Positions 1-9,927 are shown, counted from the stretch's first letter. The stretch is DNA of 19,475 nt from Sporisorium sorghi (GCA_023212695.1 JALCCG010000359.1:1-19475), one strand, 5' to 3'. The notes: generated from the letters alone by a model not told the origin. Program-made: numbers and translations.

Positions 1-47
1 AAAACCGCTGGGCACAGACCAGAATCGACAACGCGCGTTTTTCCTTT

Positions 48-120
<73 letters not shown>

Positions 121-683
121 CGCTCCACATGCACTCTACGCAGTCACGATTTCCTTTCATTTCACCTGAAGACAGCGTGCTCAGCTGTCAAGCCTCACGC
201 CCAGCGCCTCCCTCTGTGCGGATCAAGCGAAATTAAGGGTCCAAAAAAGCTCAAAATCTCGAGCTTTCTTTCGCGTTTGATCCGACACTGCTCAAGTGCC
301 TAACTCAGAGCCAGCTGCAGCACGTATGCGGAGCGTGCGTGCGTGTGTCGGGTTGTGTACGTGATTGTAGACAATGGTATGCAGTTGGCCACTCTCGAAC
401 ACAATCACAATCACATCGGTCGCCACCTCATCGCTATCGCTCTCGATCTCGCCATCTCTCCTTGCTTCCCCGCCACCATCAGCGCCCTCACCTTCCTTTG
501 CATCGGACTGGCTTTCACTTCGGAAAACGGACGGTCATCCTTCGACTTCATGGTCATCCTTGCGATCCACTTGCGGACCTCGCTGTCGGCTTGATAAGAC
601 GAGTCTCGGAGATCGTCGAGCTTGCACGGTCATGGGTCATCTCTTGCCTAGTCTATCCTCGCTCTGATTGGACTGCAGCAATC
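1..683. other. Upstream intergenic/leader region of the VPS9 gene
   Basis: No gene is supported here. It holds the 70-nt poly(T) tract and a CT-rich stretch from about 400 to 560 typical of fungal 5' leaders. The reading frame of the downstream gene is open back to 339, but it contains no ATG before 684. Other ATGs occur out of frame at 326 (13 codons including the stop) and at 374 (97 codons, ending at 667), so if transcription starts upstream of them they are uORFs. No convincing TATA box was seen. Confidence 0.6.
51..120. repeat. Poly(T) tract, 70 nt
   Basis: An uninterrupted run of 70 T on the plus strand, about 560 bp upstream of the first gene's start codon. Long poly(dA:dT) tracts exclude nucleosomes in fungal promoters, which is a possible role here (inference). 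Length is likely polymorphic or subject to sequencing error. Confidence 0.95.
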
Positions 684-3600
684 ATGGCGAGCGCCTTCAC
701 CAGGCTCTTTTCCCCTTCCCATCGCAAGAGGGCGTCCAACACCTCTTCACGTCGTCAGGATTCCACGCGACCACGCTTTCCTACCTCGTCCACCTTTGAT
801 CTCAGGCATTCCATTCCAGAAGAGGCATCTCCGGCCATCGAGTCCACCTTTCCAGCTCCAACTGAGCCCACGAAGCTCACTGTACAGCACCTCAACGACT
901 TTGTATCCGCGCCCATCACCGATGCCACTCTCCGTCGAAGATCCGTGGCCATCGATGCCAGCTACTCTCACTCCAGCACCGCGTCGCGTCCAGGCCTACC
1001 TCGCTCCTTCAGCGCTCTAGATATCACCTCTTCTTTCGATCCAAGCGTCAATACGAACCAGGCTGATTCGATCCGCGCTTCTCCGCATCAGCCTTCCCCA
1101 CCACCGGTCGACGACGATGACGATTTCGACTCGAATCCGCTCTACCTCCAGCTCTCGGAAGATCCAGAGCTATCCAGCGACTGGAACATTGCAAGTCTTG
1201 CTATCATCCCTCTAGCGCGCACATTGACTCAACAGCACGCCATTTCTCCTCTCGACCTGCAAGATTATCACTTTGTCGCCCTCCACGCCTTTGCTCCTTC
1301 CAAGCTGTACAAGCACCAGTTCGTCTCGGTCCGTTCCTTGAAACACCCGTCCGGCTCCCAACCAGCAAACCCCGCCCATGAAGATCCGTACAACTGGGGC
1401 CACGTCACGCTCACTGCCACTATTGAGTCGGATCAACGCTCCGTCAGCATCACGGAGACCCTGCACGCTCCCGTCTCGCACGCAGATGCATCGCCGACTG
1501 GCTCTTCCTCCAATTTCGCCTCGACGGTCAAGAGAAAAGTCGCCATTGTAGCTGAAACAACCATCTACCGCACCTTGCCCACGCCTGCTCCAGTCAATGT
1601 CGCTCCGACGTCATCAGGTTTCGAGGTAGCAAGTCGAGCTCAAACTTCATCTACAGATACAGTCGCGCCCAGCACCAAAGTGCGTGTCATCTCGGTCAAT
1701 CTGCCCATCGTTCATCGTCGCGCCCACGGCGCTGGCGCCTCAGACCCACAGCAAACCTCCACGCAAGACACCTCGCAATCTATCGATCCCACACAGAACG
1801 ATGACGATGACGATGCTTCCATCTCGCCTCTCATCCTTGATCACATTCCGCCCGAACGTCTCTTCGCCACAGATTTGGCGCTTTTGGCCAACCCTCCAGC
1901 CACTTCGACTCGCCTCGCAGAAGCACTCACTAACGCATTCCAAATGCTCTTCTCAGCAGCGCATCAGTTTGCTGCCTCCTTCGTATACGTCAAGGGCTTT
2001 GACAGCTACAATGCCCACCGCATACGTCGCGGCATCTGGTTCAAAGCCTGGAAAGCCTTCGAGGAGCGTCTTGGCTCGGAACACATCGCACGTCTCAGCG
2101 TCGAGGCCTTTCACCGCATCAAGTCTCTTCTCGAAAACGTCGTCATGGGTCTCGTTCATGCCAAGATGTACGGACCCATCCAAGATCAGCTCTTGGACGC
2201 CGATCTCGTCACCGACGAAGTGCTTAGTGCTTACAACGCTTTTAACGTCACTCTCACCGATCTTGGCGTAGAGAATTTTGCGCTGAAGCAGCGGCCGGCT
2301 CGACTAGCAGCTGCAGTCGACATTCTCAGCCAAGGGCTCAACGAGGATGGCGGCCCAGAGCTGGACGACGCCCTCGCTGCCGGTGATGTGGCGCTGCTGA
2401 GAGCAACTCTACTTCAGAGCGTCTCTGCTTCCGATTCTCGCACAGCACATTCAAGCGCGGCGGATCGCATACACAGCGATTTGGGTCTTTCGACAGCGCC
2501 TCTGCACCACGCAGATGCTGGACCACCTCGAAGTGACTTGCATCGACGCACGCCTCTTCAAATCTTGCAGACTCTCCGGGCCACCATTGACGAAATTGTT
2601 CGCGCAGCTGAGCGCGTTCATACCTCTTCCAGTCGACGGGCATCATCTGCACACGAAAGGCCTCCACCGCTAGGCACTGACGATTTGCTGCCCATCCTCA
2701 GCTACGTCTTCATTCGCGCAAGGCCGAGTCGGCTCTGCAGCATGCTCTACTTTGCGCGTACCTTTCAGATCACCGACACCGCCACCTCGCCCGATCTGCA
2801 GTGGGCTCTCGTCACCTGTGATGCTGTCATCACCTACCTCAGGACCGATCCGCTTCGACTGTGCCGGCGCAGATCGAGCAGCAGTATCATGGTAGATCCA
2901 TCCCGCCAAGCATCGCATATGCAATCGGGCTCTGCTAGTGTCAACGACGGTCTTTCCGTTCGATCATTCTCATCTCGTTCTCACCAGGGGTCCGCTGCGG
3001 CCTCTTCCATGCAGGCGACGACAGTCATGGTACGCTCACCTTCCGCAAATGACGGTGGTGTCATTGCTGCAGCTACACCGCCTCACTCTCCACGCTCGGC
3101 TACTGTTGGCATTGACACTTCGACCGACCACCACTCTGTCAGCGAGAGCAACTCGTACTTTTTTCGTCATGGCGACGTGTCGTCCGAGCATGTCGCGTAC
3201 GCAACATCCGAGACGAGCCCGCGCTTGCAGGCAGAAGGCTTCAAGCTGCCTGGCTTACCGGCGAGCGTGTCTTCGCGCCGAAACAGTCGCATCTTGCAGC
3301 CGCGGCCCAACTCGGTCTTCTCGCTGAGCGAAGATGGTGATGCAAACAGTCTGTTGCAGGACACTTCGATGGATGCGCACGAACGGCGGACGTCGTTGGC
3401 GGCATCTCAGAGCCCGAGTCGTCGTGTGCCGATGCGCGAGCGCACGTTTTCATCCTCGTCCAGCTCGACGACGCACAATGACGTGCAGATCCGGCCGCAG
3501 ATTGTTCGCACCATCAAGCGCTCGCAGACTGGCAGTCTGTATACAAGCAATCGACTTGAGCGCACGAGCAGCAATGGCAGCACGTCGAGCAGCAGCCACG

Positions 3601-4697
3601 TACATGTGCGAGTGGTTGGGTCGCCGTCGATGCGGCCTGCCGAGGGCAGCTCGGGCGGAAGTGGGGTGTTTGCCAACGCTGCTTCGACGTCGAAAGCGGA
3701 TAGGAGACGTAGCTTTGACTCGTGGACCGCCTTTTCACTCTTTTCATCGAGCGCTGCTCCTAGTGGTGCAAACGCTTCCGAGGCTGGCGACGGGTCCAAG
3801 CCGACCACGAGCGTAATCAGAAATCGGTCCGAGATCATCCGGAGGGAATCGGACCATACCACGGAAGCATCCGCGGGCACTTTGAGCTCGGTAGAGACAG
3901 CGGCGTCGTCAGGATGGTCGAACTGGAAGGTGGACTCACGCAGCGCAAGTCGACGAAACTCTGTCTCTACAAGCCACACGCCCTCGGCGTCGGCGGTTGT
4001 TTGCCGTGTTGCTACAGTCGACAATGCAGAATCGGACGACAAGAATTGCCGACCGGAAGGCGTGGAAGCGGCGCCAACGGCGGTGGAGCGAGCTAGGGCG
4101 CGGTCGGCGTCGGTTCGGTCCAACGCGTCGTCGTCGCGCGCATCGGGGTCTGATCTTGGAGGAGGTGGTGTGCAGTGGCCTGTCTCTGAAGCGGCGATGG
4201 ATGGGTCCATTTCAAGTCTTCCGGGGACAATACGGGCTTCGCAGCGGCGGTATAGGGGAAAAAGGTTCCTGTCGACGTCGTCGCAGCCGTTGCCGCCGCA
4301 GGTCGATCGGAGTTCCATGTCGGCGACGGATCTGGCGAAGCCGCCGCAGCGGAGTCACCGGCAGAGCATCGGCTCGCTCAATGCGATTCGGGCGAGTATG
4401 GGCATGGATGGTAGCGCGGAGGGTGGGGCGGTTGTGGCGCCAGCTCCGCTTCTTGTGTCCCAGTCGGGGTCGATGTTGGGTGGTGACGATGTGCCGGAGA
4501 TGATCCCGTACGGTGTGGATGCAAGGGTGGGTTTGGGTGAGGGGGCGAGGGGGACGACGACGCCAGCGGGTCTGGTGCCGCTGTTTGCACAGCTGCAGGT
4601 GCCCTCGCCTGTGGTTGAGGGAAGGGATCCGTTGGAGGTCGCGACGACGGAGTCGACTGCTTCGACGACGACGCCTGTGCCGACGCTTGTCGAGTGA
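684..4697 (+). CDS. VPS9-domain protein, probable Rab5-family guanine nucleotide exchange factor
   Basis: A single-exon frame of 1337 residues from the first in-frame ATG at 684; the open frame extends to a GTG at 339 but has no earlier ATG. The recognisable part is a VPS9 domain at about residues 478-727. Its core is DDLLPILSYVFIRARP (D666, P670, Y674), close to the family's (A)DDFLPVLIYVxIKANP motif. It is followed by a LxxMLYFARTF helix and a DAVITYL helix (from D713). VPS9 domains load GTP on Rab5/Vps21 GTPases at endosomes. An insertion of roughly 55 residues, rich in Ser, Asp and His, lies between the first helices and TPLQILQTLRATIDEI. Residues 170-380 contain beta-rich conserved-looking segments (SPLDLQDYHFVALHAFAPSK, YNWGHVTLT) that I cannot assign. 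Residues 730-1337 are Ser/Thr/Arg-rich, apparently disordered, with many SP and RxxS sites. It is convergent with the next gene. The family call is fairly firm; exchange activity is inferred. Confidence 0.78.
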   Translation: MASAFTRLFSPSHRKRASNTSSRRQDSTRPRFPTSSTFDLRHSIPEEASPAIESTFPAPTEPTKLTVQHLNDFVSAPITDATLRRRSVAIDASYSHSSTASRPGLPRSFSALDITSSFDPSVNTNQADSIRASPHQPSPPPVDDDDDFDSNPLYLQLSEDPELSSDWNIASLAIIPLARTLTQQHAISPLDLQDYHFVALHAFAPSKLYKHQFVSVRSLKHPSGSQPANPAHEDPYNWGHVTLTATIESDQRSVSITETLHAPVSHADASPTGSSSNFASTVKRKVAIVAETTIYRTLPTPAPVNVAPTSSGFEVASRAQTSSTDTVAPSTKVRVISVNLPIVHRRAHGAGASDPQQTSTQDTSQSIDPTQNDDDDDASISPLILDHIPPERLFATDLALLANPPATSTRLAEALTNAFQMLFSAAHQFAASFVYVKGFDSYNAHRIRRGIWFKAWKAFEERLGSEHIARLSVEAFHRIKSLLENVVMGLVHAKMYGPIQDQLLDADLVTDEVLSAYNAFNVTLTDLGVENFALKQRPARLAAAVDILSQGLNEDGGPELDDALAAGDVALLRATLLQSVSASDSRTAHSSAADRIHSDLGLSTAPLHHADAGPPRSDLHRRTPLQILQTLRATIDEIVRAAERVHTSSSRRASSAHERPPPLGTDDLLPILSYVFIRARPSRLCSMLYFARTFQITDTATSPDLQWALVTCDAVITYLRTDPLRLCRRRSSSSIMVDPSRQASHMQSGSASVNDGLSVRSFSSRSHQGSAAASSMQATTVMVRSPSANDGGVIAAATPPHSPRSATVGIDTSTDHHSVSESNSYFFRHGDVSSEHVAYATSETSPRLQAEGFKLPGLPASVSSRRNSRILQPRPNSVFSLSEDGDANSLLQDTSMDAHERRTSLAASQSPSRRVPMRERTFSSSSSSTTHNDVQIRPQIVRTIKRSQTGSLYTSNRLERTSSNGSTSSSSHVHVRVVGSPSMRPAEGSSGGSGVFANAASTSKADRRRSFDSWTAFSLFSSSAAPSGANASEAGDGSKPTTSVIRNRSEIIRRESDHTTEASAGTLSSVETAASSGWSNWKVDSRSASRRNSVSTSHTPSASAVVCRVATVDNAESDDKNCRPEGVEAAPTAVERARARSASVRSNASSSRASGSDLGGGGVQWPVSEAAMDGSISSLPGTIRASQRRYRGKRFLSTSSQPLPPQVDRSSMSATDLAKPPQRSHRQSIGSLNAIRASMGMDGSAEGGAVVAPAPLLVSQSGSMLGGDDVPEMIPYGVDARVGLGEGARGTTTPAGLVPLFAQLQVPSPVVEGRDPLEVATTESTASTTTPVPTLVE

Positions 4698-4783
4698 TCG
4701 GTCTGAACTCAAGACACTAGACAGCGCTGATATGGAGGATAGAAGGAGGATCTCAACACGCATAGCACTGCATTTTACAGTTT

Positions 4784-4811
4784 AGCATTCCGCATCCAGC
4801 ATTCCGCATCA
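4784..4811. repeat. Short direct repeat, 2 x 14 bp
   Basis: agcattccgcatcc is followed directly by agcattccgcatca, 13 of 14 identical. It lies 87 bp after the VPS9 gene stop, probably inside its 3' UTR. Confidence 0.85.
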
Positions 4812-4925
4812 CATGTATCCTTCACTTCGTATTTGTATAGCATTCCTGTGACAGCATGGTCGTTGGCAGGACTGGGACTGTTCTGGGCCGAGGCTGCTCA
4901 GGTTGGGCGCTCTTGAGCCGCTGAC

Positions 4926-5096
4926 ACTGTTCAACATGGACGTTGTTCAACGACTCTACAACATCAATTCTCACGCTCGACAACTCTTCAGCATCGGCGC
5001 TGTTCCGGCATCAACTCTGTTCAGCATCGACCACTTTCCCCGCGCTCGATAGTCTCCAGAATTCACACGCTTCAGAATCGACACTCTTTCCAAGAT
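4926..5096. repeat. Degenerate minisatellite-like array
   Basis: Variants of a 15-20 bp unit of the form ctgTTCAgCATCgAC recur about seven or eight times: ttcaacatggac, ttcaacgactct, ttcagcatcggc, ttccggcatcaa, ttcagcatcgac, ttcagaatcgac. Spacing is irregular and units differ at several positions, so this is an old, decayed tandem array. It sits between two convergent stop codons. Confidence 0.5.
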
Positions 5097-5215
5097 GCAC
5101 ACCCACTTCACGCCCAACACAACACAATACAGTAGACATGTCGAATCAAAGACTTGCAATTTGGAACTTGCTATGCACGCAACAACGAACCAACATCATC
5201 CGCAACGTGTGCTGC

Positions 5216-8200
5216 CTACGCACTCGCCTCAAACTCAGCCAGGAGCGCCTGGATGTCCGGATTGCTAAACAGCGCCGAAAAGTCCTGCTGCTCGCCCCCG
5301 GTGCTGATCTGCCCCTCCGTGCCAGGTGCGTAGTTGACCAGCTCGCCACCCTTGCTCGGCGACACAGACGACGACGACGTGCGCGTCCTCGGCTTGCGTG
5401 GGCTCGCGAGGATCTCGATAATCTGCGGCGGGATCGGCTTCTTGGGCGACGCAAAGATGCTCGACAGCTCCGGCGGCAGTGTCGCTAAGAAGCTCGCGTC
5501 CAGCCCTTCCACCGTCCCACTAGCACTGCTGGTACTGGCGGCGGCAGAAGCGCCGTTGGCGATTTGCACAGCGGTAGCCGTCCCGCTCTGCCCCGCCACG
5601 TGCGCCGCAATGCCCACCCCACCCGACGAGCCAAACTCGCTCAGGTGCGTGCCAAACTCTTTCGCCTGGTGCAGCTGGATCTCGTTGAAGTTGTCCGCCG
5701 TGATCGCTGGCTGTGGCCCCGCCTGCGCTGCGGTTGACGTCGGCGTCATCTGGTTGTTGTTGCTGCTCGTCGATGTCGGGTTGACAGGGATCTCGAGCGA
5801 GGTGAGTGCGCCGTCAGCATCAATGCCGAACCCGGAGGCAGCAAGGATACCGTATGGATCTTCGAGGAGGTCAAACAGGTTGCCGTTAGAAGCCTCGGGC
5901 GAGTCATCCGACAGAGCCGGCGATGATCCCGACACCGACGACGATCCATCTTCCACCGTCGCTGGCAAAGGTCGTCGACGAACAATCGCCGTCTGCGTCT
6001 GAAGTGCAGGCACCGTCAGCTCTTTCGACGCTACCGCTGCAGTCGCCTGCTCGGCCTTCTCGTTGCTGTTTGCATTCTCATCCTTGACAGGAGACTGAGA
6101 AGCGGCGGCGGCGGGTGATGCGTCACTGGGCCAGTCGAGATCGCTCGGCGTCGGGAAGATCTCTCGCATGCTAGGCGCCCTTCCCCAGCCGTCCACCTCG
6201 ATCGTGCTTGTCGAGCTTCGGCCTGTAGGATGGTCGAACATGGGACTGCTCGGCGGTAGGTCGAGCTGCGCCAGTTTAGCCGGACCGTTTTGGAGCAAAG
6301 ACTGCGTACTGGCGCTGCTGAGGTTGCGTGCCAGCTTGCGAGTCGCACGGCCCAGACTGGGCGAAGCAGGGCACGACGGAAGACCGGCGGATCCTTCTCG
6401 ACTAGTGGTGCCCGTCTTGCGATAGGGTCCCTTGACGAATTGCGCCTCGGGCTCGTTGTCTTCGTCGTCCGCCTCGAGCTCGGCAGATCGACCGCGTCGC
6501 GCGCTTGCTTCCACCTGACTCTGCTTTGAGGAAACGTGCGACTTGCCGACATTGTGTAGAGAGGATGTGGTCTTTGACTTGCCGTTGGCCGCACCACGCA
6601 CAGTCTTGCTAGAGTCAACCTTTTCAGAGGGCGAGGCAGGCGAAGTCACGTTGCTGCTCGACTTGTCGTTTCCGTTGGTAGGTCCATCACTCGACGAGAA
6701 AAGGGCAGGGTGCAGCACATCCTGACCCGAGCGTGTGCGACTGCGCGTCACAGGGCTGTCGTTGTTCGAGGACGAGGCAGCAGCGGATCGGCGGCTGGGC
6801 GAGCCGTTCGAGTCGACCAAGCCACGACCCGTGCGGATGTCGCGTCCGAGCGATGGACTGCCCGATCGCTTGGCAGAAGGCGACGCGTACGGGTTCTGGC
6901 CAGAGATGGTGCCGTGCGGATTCTTGCGTGGACTCCTTCGAAGGCGCTGTGGAGTGTTTTGGTCAGTGCGGCTCATGTTGCCCAGCAAGGTGCCAGGCGT
7001 CTGCAGCGGTCCGAGAGGACCCAGCTCCTCGAAATCAAAGTCGGCCTCGCTCATGAGCGTGTCGAGCATGGTGCCAGGACTCGAGTTCATCAAGTAGCTC
7101 GGCACTCGGAATCGGACGTCGCGCGAAGGGCTGGCGAGCAATCCCGAGCCAAAGTTGGGAATGGCATGGACAGCGTCGGGCTGCATCGAGCTGGCGCCCA
7201 TCGAAGGACGCACAGGGCTCGACTGGGCAAACTTGACCATGCGTGACGAGGACATCTGTCGACCGAGTTGAGGGGGCATGGGTGCGTGGAACTCGAGGTC
7301 CTGTTGATTGCGAATGGAAGTGGCGGACGGTCCTTGCTCTGTCGACGCGTTCGTCTTGGAGGCATTGGCGCCAGATTGCTTGGATGAGCTTGAAGCAGAA
7401 GCATTCTTGGATGATGATGCATTTGCTTGCTGGTGCGCGGCCGGCGTCGAGCCGTCCCTGTCGTCTCTGCTACCCGTGATGGGCGACGATTTCGACACTG
7501 GCTTTGCATTCTGTGGCACTTTGACGGAGCCCTTGGGACGTCCAGGCCGCTTGCCCTCTGGGTTCTCGCGCATGCTCCTTCTGCTGCGCCACTTGCCCGT
7601 GCTCGGGTCGAGAACGTACTCGCGGTCGGCCTGCTTCTTGCACAGAGGTTTCTCCTTTTCCTTCTTCTTGCTGCTGCGCTGGGATTCGAGCTTTTCCGCA
7701 TCGCGGTGACAGGCCTCGCTGAGCGTGCGTGACATGCTCGACTTGCGTCCTGAGCTGGAGGCGGGAGTGCCAGCATCGTAGTTGGGGGAAGTCATGGACT
7801 CGTCCGAGGCGCCGCCATCTGCAAACGAGGCTCTGCTTGTGTTGGCATCCCTGGGCGTGTTGGCAGTGCGAGGCGAAGCTGCATCAACGTCCGAGTGGGC
7901 GATCTTGGGTCGTTTGCTGGGCCCGGCCTGGTCGACGTTGTCGCGTCTGCGCTTTGCGGCTTCCGCCTGTGCTTTTCGGTCTCGGTACGCCTTGGTGGCG
8001 TGCTCTTTTCGCCAGACATACTCTGGACGCGAGTTGTTCCACTTGAGGTAATAGAGACCGCATGGGTTGCAGGCGGACCACTTGGTCTCGCCGTCGGTCT
8101 CGATGGGGCCGTCGTTGCCTGCATAGCGCGGCTTCCAGCCTGGCTCGGCTGAATCGTCGTTGCTACCGTCGCCACCGGCGCCCTTTTCGGCGGAGGGGTT

Positions 8201-9927
8201 GTTGACGGTGCTGCCTGCGGGAAGCTTGAGGATTCGCCAGGTGGTGGGCACATCGGTTCCGCAGTTGTAGCAGATGCGGTCGACGGAATCGGACGCCTCC
8301 TTGCGCTGCTGGAAGGAAGGACTGGTGGCGTCCTGCTCGTCAAAGGACGGAGAGGTAGCAGACGGACGTCGCGAGTCGGAGAATGCCGTCTGTGGCGAAT
8401 CTTTGGAGGTGTTGTTGGGCGTGGCGCGGTTCTCCTTGCCAGGATGAGCCGACTCTGACGGCGGCACCGGTGAGCGGGAATTTGGCACAGGGATGCTGTC
8501 CAATGGACGAGCCGAGAGAGTCGGAGAGATGGAAGCGCGACCTGTTGAAGCTGCCGCTGTCGTTGCTGTTGGCTCTGCAGCTGGCCAAGAGGCGGACGCG
8601 TTGCCAAAGACCTGGGCGACTTGCTGAAGGAGGCTTTCGAGCTGTGCTTGCTGCGCTGGTTCTGGCGCGGACTTGGACGATCTCTGCTGAAGGCTGTGCA
8701 AGATAGTAAGAAGCTGCACTGTGGACGGATTTGAAGCCGCTGAAGAGAGCGCAGAGCTCGGAGAAGTTGCGGATGCCGAAGCAGCTGGAGGCGATGCTGC
8801 AGCCGAGAAGGCCGCCAGCGCGGGAAGACTGGGTGAAGGGACGAGAGACTGAGACGCCATTTTGGGAGAGATGATGCGATCGAGAGACCTGTCCGGCGCA
8901 GGCATGGATCGAGGCGATGGACGCGCGACAGGTCTGCGAATCTGGCGCTCCATTGCGCCGTAGGAAGAGGAAGAGGCGGTGTGGTAGTCGGGTTCGGAAT
9001 GCAAAGAGAGATGCGAATCGTTGTCAACGTGCCGCGACGATCGGAAGCGATGTGCTGGTGAAAAGACGTCGGCTTGTGGTGGCGGACGGTGAGCGGGGCG
9101 ATTGTGAGACGAAGTGCTGGAACTGTTGCTAGAACCAGCGCTGAAACTCGAGCCAGACGAGAAACCGCGGACGAGGTTGAAGTACTTGTCCTTGCTCCTT
9201 GCCTGCGACTCTTTGAGCTTGATGACGACCTCGAGCACGTTGATGTCCTCCTCGTACTCGCGTCCGTTCTCGTAGCGCAGACGCCTGCCATCGGAGCGGA
9301 CGCGACCGGTGACGGTGGTCTCGCCTTCGCCTTGCTCGTCCAATGCCCAGTTGAAGAAGCCCTTGCCGACAAGGATGGAGGAGGCAGCGGCATCCTTGGG
9401 ACGCGGTGGGCTGGAGCTGGGCTTGGTGGTGCTGGCGTCGCTGCGGTCGCGAGATGACGTGGAAGAGGAGGAGCGGGTGGATGCAGCGTGTGCGCGAGAG
9501 TTGGGAGAGGCGAGTTGGCTAGCGCGCAGCGTCTCCTCTGGATCGACGGCGTAGATGATGTAGTCCCGCTTGTCATCGGGCAAAAGCTCGGGGCTGGCCA
9601 TGCAGACGGCGCCGAGGCAGGTTTTGAGCGCGATGCGGCCGAAGCGTACCTGACGCGGCGGCGGCGAGTGGTGGTAGTTGCTCCCCGAGGGGTCGAGAGG
9701 CGAAGGAGGGGTGATGTTGGGGATGATGACGTCGACGGGGATGGGTCTGCCGAGTCTTGCGACCATGGTGTGGTTTGGACTCGAGTCCAAGGTGTAGAGG
9801 ACCTTGACTGTTGGTTGAATGAGTGAGGAGATGAGAAGTTAGTACTGGAAGCAGATTGCTCGCACAGGACGTGGTGCCGCACGTCGAATGAAGACTTACC
9901 ATCCATTCTAGGCCCGTGACTCGACAT
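5216..9927 (-). CDS. Ams2/Spt21-like GATA-type zinc-finger transcription factor (two exons)
   Basis: CDS = exon 1 9927-9900 joined to exon 2 9807-5216, 1539 residues; a 92-nt intron lies between. The N-terminus reads MDVKVLYTL... then RIALKTCLGAVCMASPEL, DYIIYAVDPEE, FFNWALDE and EEDINVLEVVIKLKE (about residues 8-215). This is the N-terminal domain shared by fission-yeast Ams2 and budding-yeast Spt21, which act on histone genes; Ams2 also supports CENP-A loading. A GATA-like finger follows: C522-x2-C525 with TTWR, then C589-x2-C592 within CNPCGLYYLKWNN and a basic tail with KRRRDN. The gap of 63 residues between Cys pairs is far longer than the usual 17-20. An AT-hook-like KRPGRPKG lies near residues 762-769. 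The rest is Ser/Pro-rich and disordered, with many SPxK/SPRK sites. The C-terminus ends with a short acidic-hydrophobic segment (DIQALLAEFEASA). It is probably a nuclear regulator of histone or centromere transcription; target genes are inference. Confidence 0.82.
9808..9899 (-). other. Spliceosomal intron (92 nt) of the Ams2/Spt21-like gene
   Basis: On the minus strand the 5' splice site is G|GTAAGT (9899-9894), a perfect yeast-type branch site TACTAAC is at 9844-9838, and the 3' site is CCAACAG ending at 9808. Splicing joins G of exon 1 to TC of exon 2, giving GTC (Val), and produces the sequence MDVKVLYTLDSSPN, which restores the start of the Ams2/Spt21 N-terminal domain. That homology is the decisive support. 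Confidence 0.93.

Larger units (their letters stand above)
4698..5215. other. Tail-to-tail intergenic spacer with 3' flanks of two convergent genes
   Basis: 518 bp between the stop codons of the VPS9 gene (+) and the Ams2/Spt21-like gene (-). It must hold both 3' UTRs and polyadenylation regions. A 14-bp unit beginning agcattccgcatc occurs twice back to back at 4784-4811. From about 4926 to 5096 there is a diverged array of short units related to cTgTTCAgCATCgAC. No canonical AATAAA was found. No protein gene is supported. Confidence 0.6.

Noticed and set aside
246..267. Small hairpin aaagctc...gagcttt
   Set aside because: Seven-bp arms with an 8-nt loop are expected often by chance and there is no transcript context for it.
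339..683. N-terminal extension of the VPS9 gene frame from a GTG codon
   Set aside because: There is no ATG in this stretch, its translation is low-complexity Arg/His/Ser typical of a CT-rich leader, and nuclear genes of fungi rarely start at GTG. The ATG at 684 starts a more protein-like sequence.
9767..9790. Start of the GATA-factor CDS at the TTG at 9790
   Set aside because: Exon 1 and the intron upstream give a proper ATG and the conserved MDVKVLYTL start; the TTG codon is the Leu inside that sequence.
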